DNA of 6,856 bases from Actinomycetes bacterium (GCA_023421635.1 JAEZSU010000391.1:1-6856); one strand, 5' to 3'; positions 1 to 5,764 are shown, numbered from the stretch's first letter. Notes: generated from the sequence alone by a model not told the origin. Made by a program: numbers and translations.

Positions 1-30
1 GAGGGGGCGTGGGGCGGGGGTCCGGAGCAT
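1..30 (-). CDS. Possible start of a gene leaving the left edge (partial)
   Basis: An ATG on the minus strand (bases 28-30) opens a frame that stays open to the window edge and gives ten residues, MLRTPAPRPL. The support is its ribosome binding site: GAGAGGA (complement of 36-42) followed by a 5-base gap, the same heptamer and gap that precede the substrate-binding lipoprotein at 6676. It lies downstream of the prs hairpin, in the same direction as glmU and prs, so it would be a separate unit or reached by read-through. An in-frame upstream ATG at 61-63 has no comparable binding site. Ten residues are too few to suggest a family. A chance open stretch in GC-rich DNA is the alternative. Confidence 0.4.
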   Translation of the reverse strand, partial: MLRTPAPRPL

Positions 31-35
31 GACGG

Positions 36-42
36 TCCTCTC
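36..42 (-). promoter_or_regulatory. Ribosome binding site for the left-edge gene
   Basis: GAGAGGA on the minus strand, 5 bases from the ATG at 28-30. It decides the choice of that start over the upstream in-frame ATG at 61-63. It matches the site at 6682-6688 exactly in both sequence and spacing. Confidence 0.4.
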
Positions 43-140
43 GTTCGGGCTGTCCCGCGGCATGCGGTCCGCGGTCGCCGCTGCATGCAGGGGCATGGAC
101 AATCGTCCGGGAGCGGTCTGGGAAGGACCTATGAGATGCC

Positions 141-174
141 GAAGGGCGGGCCGTCCGACGACGGTCCGCCCTTC
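141..174 (-). terminator. Hairpin terminator after prs
   Basis: Arms 141-155 and 160-174 form a 15-position stem around the 4-base loop at 156-159, starting 11 bases past the prs stop codon. Fourteen positions are Watson-Crick. The pair 150/165 is G-U in a plus-strand transcript but C-A in a minus-strand transcript. No T-rich tract follows on either strand, which is usual for GC-rich actinobacterial terminators. Its position points to ending the glmU-prs transcript. From 43 to 140 I see no gene and no convincing promoter. Confidence 0.7.
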
Positions 175-185
175 GGTCGCGCGGG

Positions 186-1220
186 TCAGGCCGCGCCGTC
201 GAACATGCTCGTGACCGAGCCGTCCTCGAAGACCTCGCGGATCGCGCGGGCCAGGAGCGGGGCGATCGGCAGCACGGTCAGGCCGGGGAAGTGCTTCTCT
301 GCCGGCAGCGGGATGGTGTCGGTGACGACGACCTCGTCGACGGCCGCATCCTGCAGACGCTCCACCGCCGGGTCGCTGAAGACGGCGTGGGTCGCCGCCA
401 CGATGACGCGCTCGGCGCCGTTGGCCTTCAGCGCCTGCGCGGCCTTCACGATCGTGCCGCCGGTGTCGATCATGTCGTCGACCAGCAGGCAGACGCGGCC
501 CTCGACCCGGCCGACGATCTCGTTGACGGTGACCTGGTTCGCCACGTTCGGGTCGCGGCGCTTGTGGATGATCGCGAGCGGGGCGCCCAGGCTGTCGGAC
601 CACTGGTCGGCGACGCGGACCCGGCCGGTGTCGGGCGAGACCACGGTGAGCTTCTCGCGGTCCTCGGGGGTGAGGGTCTGCTTGAAGTGCTCGAGGAGCA
701 CGGGCTTCGCGAACAGGTGGTCGACCGGACCGTCGAAGAAGCCCTGGATCTGCGCCGCGTGCAGGTCGACGCTCATGACGCGATCGGCGCCGGCCGCCCG
801 CAGCAGGTCCGACACGAGCCGGGCGCTGATCGGCTCGCGCCCGCGGCCCTTCTTGTCCTGCCGCGAGTACGGGTAGTACGGCGCGACGACGGTGATGCGT
901 TTGGCCGACGCGCGCTTCGCGGCGTCGAGCATGATGAGCAGCTCCATGAGCCACTCGTTGACCGGCGGGCCGAAGGACTGGATGAGGAACACGTCGCAGC
1001 CGCGGATCGACACTTCGAACCGGGTGAGGATCTCCCCGGAGGCGAAGGTGCGGTACTCGGTGGGGACGAGCTGGGTGCCGAGCCCGGCAGCCACCTCTCC
1101 TGCGAGAGCGAGGTGGGAACGTCCGGCAGCGACGACCAGCCGCTTCTTGGTCTTGGCGACCAACCCGGGCGCGATCCCACGCTCGCGATCGAGATCAACC
1201 TTCTTGTCTTTGCGTGCCAT
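186..1220 (-). CDS. prs: Ribose-phosphate pyrophosphokinase (PRPP synthase)
   Basis: Cytosolic class I enzyme that transfers pyrophosphate from ATP to ribose 5-phosphate, giving PRPP for purines, pyrimidines, His, Trp and NAD. It has 344 residues. Visible family marks: FASGEILTRF (59-68), PYYPYSRQDKK (114-124), SVDLHAAQIQGFF (150-162) with the metal-binding His154, the flexible-loop KRRDPN (220-225) carrying catalytic basic residues, and the ribose-phosphate loop DDMIDTGGT (248-256). The end, SVTSMFDGAA, resembles mycobacterial PrsA. The family is usually about 310-330 residues. The extra length is a charged N-terminal stretch before KRLVVAAGRSH at residue 26. The start was chosen because AGGA lies 8 bases upstream; an in-frame ATG 16 codons earlier lacks support. 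The first 26 bases overlap the end of glmU, so the two are cotranscribed and probably translationally coupled. Confidence 0.96.
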   Translation of the reverse strand: MARKDKKVDLDRERGIAPGLVAKTKKRLVVAAGRSHLALAGEVAAGLGTQLVPTEYRTFASGEILTRFEVSIRGCDVFLIQSFGPPVNEWLMELLIMLDAAKRASAKRITVVAPYYPYSRQDKKGRGREPISARLVSDLLRAAGADRVMSVDLHAAQIQGFFDGPVDHLFAKPVLLEHFKQTLTPEDREKLTVVSPDTGRVRVADQWSDSLGAPLAIIHKRRDPNVANQVTVNEIVGRVEGRVCLLVDDMIDTGGTIVKAAQALKANGAERVIVAATHAVFSDPAVERLQDAAVDEVVVTDTIPLPAEKHFPGLTVLPIAPLLARAIREVFEDGSVTSMFDGAA

Positions 1221-2679
1221 CGCCCGATTCCTGTGCCGACCGGGCTCGTTCCGCCGCTGCGGCGGCACCGGTTCCCGGCCTGTTCTTCTCGACCCACCCC
1301 TCCACGTTGCGCTGAGGGGCGACGGTCAGAGCCAGCGCACCGGGCGGCACATCCTTTCGGACGATCGCACCGGCGCCGGTCTTCGCGCCATCTCCGATCC
1401 TAACCGGCGCGACGAAGACGTTGTGCGAGCCGGAGTGCACCTCGTCTCCGATCACGGTGCGGTGCTTGGTGAGGTCGTCATAGTTCGCGGTGATCGCGCC
1501 GGCGCCGAGGTTCACGTTCACGCCGATGTCGGTGTCGCCGATGTAGGACAGATGCGGCACCTTGCTGCCGGCGCCGATGCGGGAGTTCTTCGTCTCCACG
1601 TAGGTGCCGATCTTGCCGCCCTCGCCGAGGACGGTGCCGGGGCGGAGGTACGCGAACGGCCCGACCGAGGCGCGGGCGCCGATCACGGCCAGCGTGCCGT
1701 CGGTCCGGCGGACCGTGGCGTCCTCCCCGATCTCGCAGTCGCTGAGGGTGGTGTCGGGACCGACGGTGGCACCCCGCGCGACGACGGTGGCGCGCAGGAG
1801 CTGCGTCCCCGGCAGGATCGTGACGTCCTCGTCGAGCTGCACCGCGGCGTCGATCCAGGTGGTGCCCGGGTCCTGGACAGTCACCCCCGCACGCTGCCAG
1901 CGCTGCACGATCCGCGTGTTCAGGAGGCGCGCGGCCTCGGCCAGTTGCACCCGGTCGTTGACGCCGAGGGCGGTCGCCGCGTCCGGCGCGATCACCGCGG
2001 TCACCCGGTCGCCGTCGCGGCGGGCGAGCGCGATGACGTCAGTGAGGTACATCTCGTGCTGCGCGTTGTCCCGCGTGACGGCGGCCAGGTACCCGGCGAG
2101 CGCCGTCGCCCGGAACACGTACACGCCCGCGTTGATCTCGTTCGACTGCAGCTCGTGGTCGGTGGCGTCCTTCTGCTCGACGATGCGCGCGACGTCGCCG
2201 GACGCATCGCGCAGCACCCGGCCGTACCCGGTGGGGTCGGCGGGCTGCGCGGTCAGGACGGTGACGGATGCGGCCCGGGCGCGGTGCGCAGCCACCAGCT
2301 CGGCGAGGGTGTCCACCTCGATGAGCGGCACGTCGCCGCTGAGCACGAGCACGTCGCCCCGGAACCCCTCGAGTGCCCCGAGGCCCTGCTGCACGGCGCG
2401 CCCGGTGCCGGGGATGTCGTCCTGGTCGACCACGAGCGCCTCGGGGGCGAGGTCTGCGACGGCGGCGGCGACCGCATCCCGCTCGTGGCGGACGACCACC
2501 ACGACGCGTGCCGGCCCGAGGCCCGCTGCGGTGCGCAGGACGTGGCCGAGGAGGGGCAGGCCGGCGAGGGGATGCAGCACCTTCGGGGTGCGCGAGCGCA
2601 TCCTCGTCCCCTGCCCTGCGGCGAGGACGATGACGGCGAGGTCGGCGTCGGTGGGATCGGTGTCGATGTGATCGGACAT
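1195..2679 (-). CDS. glmU: Bifunctional UDP-GlcNAc pyrophosphorylase / GlcN-1-P acetyltransferase
   Basis: Cytosolic enzyme making UDP-N-acetylglucosamine: the C-terminal half acetylates glucosamine-1-phosphate with acetyl-CoA and the N-terminal half transfers UMP from UTP. It has 494 residues, like actinobacterial GlmU. The uridylyltransferase domain (about 13-255) shows LAAGQGTRM (19-27), Lys33, GTGRAVQ (91-97), SGDVP with metal-binding Asp116, GYGR (151-154), EINAG (181-185) and Asn241. The left-handed beta-helix (about 268-465) shows hexapeptide repeats, candidate catalytic His376 in HLSYIGD, and NVNLGAGAITANYDD (388-402). The tail after about 468 is Ala/Arg-rich and probably disordered. 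The ATG sits one base after the tRNA-Gln discriminator base, leaving no room for a spaced Shine-Dalgarno. There is no ATG, GTG or TTG in frame between it and the LAVIVLAAGQG core, so no later start is available. Confidence 0.96.
   Translation of the reverse strand: MSDHIDTDPTDADLAVIVLAAGQGTRMRSRTPKVLHPLAGLPLLGHVLRTAAGLGPARVVVVVRHERDAVAAAVADLAPEALVVDQDDIPGTGRAVQQGLGALEGFRGDVLVLSGDVPLIEVDTLAELVAAHRARAASVTVLTAQPADPTGYGRVLRDASGDVARIVEQKDATDHELQSNEINAGVYVFRATALAGYLAAVTRDNAQHEMYLTDVIALARRDGDRVTAVIAPDAATALGVNDRVQLAEAARLLNTRIVQRWQRAGVTVQDPGTTWIDAAVQLDEDVTILPGTQLLRATVVARGATVGPDTTLSDCEIGEDATVRRTDGTLAVIGARASVGPFAYLRPGTVLGEGGKIGTYVETKNSRIGAGSKVPHLSYIGDTDIGVNVNLGAGAITANYDDLTKHRTVIGDEVHSGSHNVFVAPVRIGDGAKTGAGAIVRKDVPPGALALTVAPQRNVEGWVEKNRPGTGAAAAAERARSAQESGDGTQRQEG
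1229..1232 (-). promoter_or_regulatory. Ribosome binding site of prs
   Basis: AGGA on the minus strand, 8 bases from the ATG at 1218-1220. It lies inside the last codons of glmU and decides the 344-residue start of prs over the in-frame ATG at 1268. Confidence 0.6.
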
Positions 2680-2680
2680 G

Positions 2681-2752
2681 CTCCGCCGCCAGGACTCGAA
2701 CCTAGACCTCACAGCTCCAAAGGCTGTCGTGCTGCCATTACACCACGGCGGA
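2681..2752 (-). tRNA. tRNA-Gln (anticodon UUG)
   Basis: A complete cloverleaf of 72 bases. The acceptor stem is TCCGCCG with CGGCGGA, discriminator G. The D stem GTGT/GCAC includes one G-U pair and encloses a 7-base loop. The anticodon stem ACAGC/GCTGT encloses CTTTGGA, placing anticodon TTG at 2718-2720. The variable loop is GAGGT. The T stem CTAGG/CCTGG has one G-U pair and loop TTCGAAT. Identity as Gln follows from the anticodon and from resemblance to actinobacterial tRNA-Gln as I remember it. The genome continues CAT after the discriminator base, so CCA is not encoded and must be added enzymatically. The A and T of that CAT are already the first two bases of the glmU start codon. Confidence 0.96.
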
Positions 2753-2754
2753 CC

Positions 2755-2768
2755 GCGCCACGAGGCGC
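2755..2768 (-). other. Small perfect hairpin just 5' of tRNA-Gln
   Basis: GCGCC and GGCGC (2755-2759 and 2764-2768) form a 5-bp stem around a 4-base loop, two bases before the mature 5' end of the tRNA. It could fold in the tRNA leader removed by RNase P, or be a protein-binding palindrome. Short GC stems like this also arise by chance. Confidence 0.35.
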
Positions 2769-2774
2769 CGTCCC

Positions 2775-2780
2775 AGTCTG
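2775..2780 (-). promoter_or_regulatory. Weak candidate -10 box for the tRNA-Gln/glmU/prs unit
   Basis: CAGACT on the minus strand resembles the actinobacterial -10 form TAGACT. A transcript from it would begin near 2768, about 16 bases before the mature tRNA. No -35 hexamer stands at the usual distance; GTGTCA (complement of 2794-2799) is too close, at 13 bases. The divergent MarR promoter lies in the same 68-base gap. Confidence 0.25.
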
Positions 2781-2807
2781 CCATCCCGCCGCCTGACACG
2801 CGGGCGA

Positions 2808-2813
2808 CATAAT
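2808..2813 (+). promoter_or_regulatory. -10 box of a leaderless MarR-gene transcript
   Basis: CATAAT matches five of six bases of TATAAT, and is strikingly AT-rich for this DNA. It ends seven bases before the ATG at 2821, so transcription would begin at or next to the A of the start codon. CTGACA at 2793-2798 resembles a -35 box but is only 9 bases upstream. The -10 is flanked by a 4-bp inverted repeat, GCGA (2804-2807) and TCGC (2817-2820), a possible operator half-site pair. Confidence 0.6.
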
Positions 2814-2820
2814 GGTTCGC

Positions 2821-3318
2821 ATGGCCCAGGAGACGGACGAGGTCGACCGCATCGTCGGAGCGTGGCGCACGCAGCGCCCCGACCTCGAGTTCTCTCCGAT
2901 GGAGGTCCTCTCCCGGGTGGACCGGCTCTCGCGCCACCTCGACCGCGCCCGGCGCGAGGCGTTCACCCGCAGCGACCTGGAGCCGTGGGAGTGGGACGTG
3001 CTCTCCGCGCTCCGGCGGGCCGGCGAGCCGTTCCAGCTGAGCCCGAAGCAGCTGCTGCAGCAGACCCTGGTCTCCTCGGGCACCATGACGAACCGGATCG
3101 ACCGGCTCGTGGGACGCCGGCTGGTGCGGCGCGAGGACGATCCGGCCGATGGGCGGAGCGTGCTGGTCACGCTCACCGAGGAGGGCCGCATCCGGGTCGA
3201 CGCCGCCATCACGCGGCTCGTGGATGCCGAGGCCGTCATGCTGGACGGGCTCGCCCGCAGCGACCGGGACCGTCTGGCCGCGCTCCTTCGGAAACTCTCG
3301 CTCGGGTTCGACGCATGA
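2821..3318 (+). CDS. MarR-family winged-helix transcriptional regulator
   Basis: Cytosolic dimeric DNA-binding protein of 165 residues, within the usual MarR range. The N-terminal helix (about 26-50) and C-terminal helix (about 124-162) would form the dimer interface. The winged helix-turn-helix spans about 54-123: recognition helix SSGTMTNRIDRLVGRRL (85-101), then RREDDPADGRSVLVTLTEEGR (103-123), the hallmark wing. An ATG at 2812 is in frame, but it overlaps the -10 box CATAAT. The ATG at 2821, seven bases after that box, fits leaderless translation better. The stop overlaps the next start (ATGA, 3315-3318), so the membrane protein is cotranscribed. Autorepression is common in the family, and the short divergent gap to tRNA-Gln gives space for an operator. 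The ligand and target genes cannot be read from the sequence. Confidence 0.92.
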   Translation: MAQETDEVDRIVGAWRTQRPDLEFSPMEVLSRVDRLSRHLDRARREAFTRSDLEPWEWDVLSALRRAGEPFQLSPKQLLQQTLVSSGTMTNRIDRLVGRRLVRREDDPADGRSVLVTLTEEGRIRVDAAITRLVDAEAVMLDGLARSDRDRLAALLRKLSLGFDA

Positions 3319-3833
3319 GCGGGGTGCGCACGCCGATCGCGGAAAGCGACGAGCCCCGCTGGCGGACGTGGTTCGACACCAGGTTCCGCACGCCCGCGGC
3401 CGTGTACGGCCTCATCGTGTACACCGCGCTGCTCATGATCACGAGCGACCACGACGAAGACGTGTCCGAGACCGTCTGGCAGTCGTTCCTCACCCTGATC
3501 GTGTTCTTCCTCGCGCACACGTTCGCGCAGACACTCGCCGACCACGGCGAGCACCGGCTGCGGGACGCCGTCCGGGTCGCGGTCACCCACTCCTCCGGCA
3601 TGATCTACGCCGCCATCCCGCCCACCGCGGCGATGATCATCGCGGGCCTCGCGGGCGAGAACGCGGACGACGCGTCGGGGTGGGCACTGGTGGCGAGCAC
3701 GATCGTGCTCGGCTTCCTCGGCTGGCTCGCCTACTCCCGCTCCGGCGCACCGTACTGGGCGCGCGCGCTCGGCGCGGTCGCGACGGCGCTGCTGGGGGGG
3801 CTCGTCGCGCTGCTGGAGTACGGCTTCCACTGA
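3315..3833 (+). CDS. Small multi-pass membrane protein of unknown function
   Basis: A 172-residue protein with no family I can name. Hydrophobic stretches suggest five membrane segments, roughly 28-43, 57-72, 95-113, 122-140 and 149-168, with an Arg-rich N-terminal segment (15-25) that is probably cytoplasmic. A highly acidic loop, SDHDEDVSE (44-52), joins segments 1 and 2. Segment 2 ends in LAHTFAQTLADHGEH, placing His68 inside or at the edge of the membrane, with His77, His80 and His92 close by; these polar residues might bind a metal or proton. The start codon overlaps the MarR stop by four bases (ATGA), a sign of translational coupling, so the regulator probably controls or senses a state linked to this protein. 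I saw no transporter, enzyme or toxin motif. Reading frame and coupling are well supported; function is unknown. Confidence 0.85.
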   Translation: MSGVRTPIAESDEPRWRTWFDTRFRTPAAVYGLIVYTALLMITSDHDEDVSETVWQSFLTLIVFFLAHTFAQTLADHGEHRLRDAVRVAVTHSSGMIYAAIPPTAAMIIAGLAGENADDASGWALVASTIVLGFLGWLAYSRSGAPYWARALGAVATALLGGLVALLEYGFH

Positions 3834-3912
3834 GCCGCGGCGGACCGCATCCGCTCCCCCGCGCCCGCACCCAGCCGTCCAGGCCACGCGGCGGCGGCCC
3901 AGCCGCACCCCG

Positions 3913-3918
3913 TAGCCT
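3913..3918 (+). promoter_or_regulatory. -10 box of a leaderless ABC-F transcript
   Basis: TAGCCT fits the TANNNT form of actinobacterial -10 boxes and ends seven bases before the ATG at 3926, the spacing also seen at 2808-2821. The GGGAGGG in between looks like a Shine-Dalgarno but touches the ATG, too close for normal use. No -35 hexamer is recognisable. The rest of the 92-base gap from 3834 holds nothing else I can name. Confidence 0.5.
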
Positions 3919-3925
3919 GGGAGGG

Positions 3926-5722
3926 ATGGCACATCTGCTCGGGGCCGACGCCCTGCACCTCGAATTCCCCACAAAGGTCGTGTTCGACTCCGTCTCGCTG
4001 GGGGTGAACGACGGCGACCGCATCGGGATCGTCGGCCGCAACGGCGACGGCAAGTCGAGTCTGCTCGCGATGCTCGCCGGGCGGCAGGACCCGGATGCCG
4101 GCAAGGTCACGGTGCGTCGCGGCGTGCGGATCGGCGTGCTCGACCAGGCCGACACCCTGGACGACACCGACACGGTGGGCCACGCGATCGTCGGCGACAC
4201 GCCGGAGCACGAGTGGGCGGGCGACCCCCGCGTCCGCGACGTGCTCGCCGGGCTCGTCACGGACCTCGACTGGGATGCCCCGCTCTCGTCGCTCTCCGGC
4301 GGGCAGCGCCGGCGCGTCGCTCTCGCGCGCCTCCTCGCCGGCGACTGGGACGTCATCGCCCTCGACGAACCCACGAACCACCTCGACGTCGAGGCGATCG
4401 CCTGGCTGGCGGCGCACCTGAAGCAGCGGTGGCCGGCGAACGCAGGCGGACTGCTGGTCGTCACGCACGACCGCTGGTTCCTCGACGAGGTCTGCACCGG
4501 CACCTGGGAGGTCCACGACCGCATCGTCGAGCCCTTCGACGGCGGCTACGCGGCGTACATCCTCCAGCGGGTCGAGCGGGACCGGCAGGCCGCGGCGATC
4601 GAGGCGCGGCGCCAGAACCTCGCCCGGAAGGAACTCGCGTGGCTCCGCCGCGGCGCGCCCGCGCGCACCTCCAAGCCGAGGTTCCGGATCGACGCCGCGA
4701 ACGCGCTCATCGCGGACGTCCCCGAGATCCGTGACCCCGTGTCGCTGCAGTCGCTCGCGGTCGCCCGGCTCGGCAAGGACGTCGTCGATCTGCTGGATGC
4801 GGCGGTCTCCTTCGACGGCCGCGAGGTGCTGCATCCCATCGAGTGGCGGCTGGCACCGGGCGAGCGCACCGGCATCCTCGGCGTGAACGGCGCCGGCAAG
4901 TCGACCCTGCTGGCGCTCATCGCGGGCACCCTCGCCCCGACGTCGGGACGGGTGAAGCGGGGCACGACCGTGAAGGTCGCCATCCTCAGCCAGCGCATGG
5001 ACGAGCTGACCCCGCACATGGACGACCCGGTGCGGGTGGTCGTGTCGGGGCTTCGCAGCAGCTACACGCTCGGGTCGGGCTCGAAGGCGCAGGATCTCAC
5101 CCCCGGTCAGCTGCTCGAGCGACTCGGGTTCGCCAGCGCGCAGTTGTCGACCCCGGTGAAGGACCTCTCCGGCGGACAGCAGCGCCGGCTGCAGCTGCTG
5201 CTGATCCTCCTGGACCAGCCCAACGTGCTGATCCTCGACGAGCCCACGAACGACCTCGACACCGACATGCTCGCCGCACTCGAGGACCTGCTGGACTCGT
5301 GGGCGGGGACCCTCATCGTCGTCTCACACGACCGGTACTTCATGGAGCGCGTCACCGACCAGCAGTACGCGATCCTCGACGGGCGGCTGCGGCATCTCCC
5401 CGGCGGGGTGGACGAGTACCTGCGCCTGCGCCGGGACGGCGTGGGACGCCCGTCGCCAGGTGCGCGCGACACCGCCGCGGCTCCTGCCGCATCCCCCGCA
5501 CTGGGTGGCGCGGAGCGGCGTGCCGCCGAGAAGGAGGTCTCGTCGATCGACCGCCGGCTGGAGAAGCTGGCGGGCGAGATCGCCGCGGTCGACCAGGAGC
5601 TCGCCGGCGCGCACGACGACTACTCGGCGCTCCTCGACCTCCAGCGCCGCCGCGACGCGCTGACCGAGGAGGTCGCCACCCTCGAGGAGCGCTGGCTCGA
5701 ACTGTCCGAGCGTCTCGGGTAG
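3926..5722 (+). CDS. ABC-F family ATPase, Uup-like, with C-terminal coiled coil
   Basis: A 598-residue soluble protein with two ATP-binding cassettes and no membrane segment. Cassette 1: Walker A GRNGDGKSS (37-45), signature LSGGQ (123-127), Walker B with Glu148 in LDEPTNHLD, switch His181. Cassette 2: Walker A GVNGAGKST (319-327), signature LSGGQ (414-418), Walker B with Glu439 in LDEPTNDLD, switch His468. The linker between cassettes (about 205-290) contains ARKELAWLRRGAPART, which resembles E. coli Uup as I remember it. The end (about 530-598) is a charged heptad-rich coiled coil, also a Uup trait. Known ABC-F proteins act on ribosomes, in translation-factor roles or in protection from ribosome-targeting antibiotics. 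The Uup-like form argues for housekeeping, but resistance cannot be excluded. The start follows a TAGCCT box by seven bases. All catalytic residues are present. Confidence 0.93.
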   Translation: MAHLLGADALHLEFPTKVVFDSVSLGVNDGDRIGIVGRNGDGKSSLLAMLAGRQDPDAGKVTVRRGVRIGVLDQADTLDDTDTVGHAIVGDTPEHEWAGDPRVRDVLAGLVTDLDWDAPLSSLSGGQRRRVALARLLAGDWDVIALDEPTNHLDVEAIAWLAAHLKQRWPANAGGLLVVTHDRWFLDEVCTGTWEVHDRIVEPFDGGYAAYILQRVERDRQAAAIEARRQNLARKELAWLRRGAPARTSKPRFRIDAANALIADVPEIRDPVSLQSLAVARLGKDVVDLLDAAVSFDGREVLHPIEWRLAPGERTGILGVNGAGKSTLLALIAGTLAPTSGRVKRGTTVKVAILSQRMDELTPHMDDPVRVVVSGLRSSYTLGSGSKAQDLTPGQLLERLGFASAQLSTPVKDLSGGQQRRLQLLLILLDQPNVLILDEPTNDLDTDMLAALEDLLDSWAGTLIVVSHDRYFMERVTDQQYAILDGRLRHLPGGVDEYLRLRRDGVGRPSPGARDTAAAPAASPALGGAERRAAEKEVSSIDRRLEKLAGEIAAVDQELAGAHDDYSALLDLQRRRDALTEEVATLEERWLELSERLG

Positions 5723-5755
5723 CACGGGGCCGGGCGCGTGCGCCGCGACCCCGTG
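5723..5755. terminator. Bidirectional hairpin between convergent genes
   Basis: CACGGGG (5723-5729) pairs with CCCCGTG (5749-5755). An inner stem GGCG/CGCC (5733-5736 with 5741-5744) closes the loop CGTG, separated from the outer stem by a small internal loop. It begins immediately after the ABC-F stop codon and ends nine bases from the stop of the opposing lipoprotein gene, so it can serve both strands. No T tract is present on either side. Confidence 0.65.
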
Positions 5756-5764
5756 CGACCGGGA

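Noticed and set aside
1..25. G-rich stretch with three G runs, possible quadruplex
   Set aside because: Only three runs of four or more G are present before the window edge. A fourth run cannot be seen, and G-rich stretches are common at this base composition.
29..214. Open frame of 61 codons on the plus strand at the left edge
   Set aside because: It runs through the prs hairpin and into the prs stop region, is Arg-rich and lacks a ribosome binding site.
291..1403. Open frame of 370 codons on the plus strand opposite prs
   Set aside because: It is a GC-rich mirror of a clearly recognisable enzyme. Its composition is dominated by Arg, Asp, Gly and Val with no motif, and prs carries all family signatures on the other strand.
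2681..2752. tRNA-Gln as an integration site with a flanking island
   Set aside because: The tRNA is followed after one base by glmU and preceded by a short divergent gap. No integrase and no repeated copy of the tRNA 3' end is visible in the window.
892..2796. Open frame of 634 codons on the plus strand opposite glmU and the tRNA
   Set aside because: It runs antisense through prs, glmU and tRNA-Gln with low-complexity Arg/Gly/Asp/Val sequence. Long antisense frames are expected at this GC content.
2680..2937. N-terminal extension of GlmU by 86 codons
   Set aside because: It would be translated through the tRNA-Gln gene and antisense to the MarR gene. GlmU homologues begin close to the LAVIVLAAGQG motif.
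3149..3925. Extension of the ABC-F protein to 857 residues
   Set aside because: The added segment is the out-of-frame reading of the MarR and membrane-protein genes and is Arg/Pro-rich noise. The cassette begins naturally at 3926.
3731..5017. Open frame of 428 codons on the minus strand opposite the ABC-F gene
   Set aside because: No motif, Arg/Asp/Val-rich composition, and it covers a fully conserved double-cassette ATPase.
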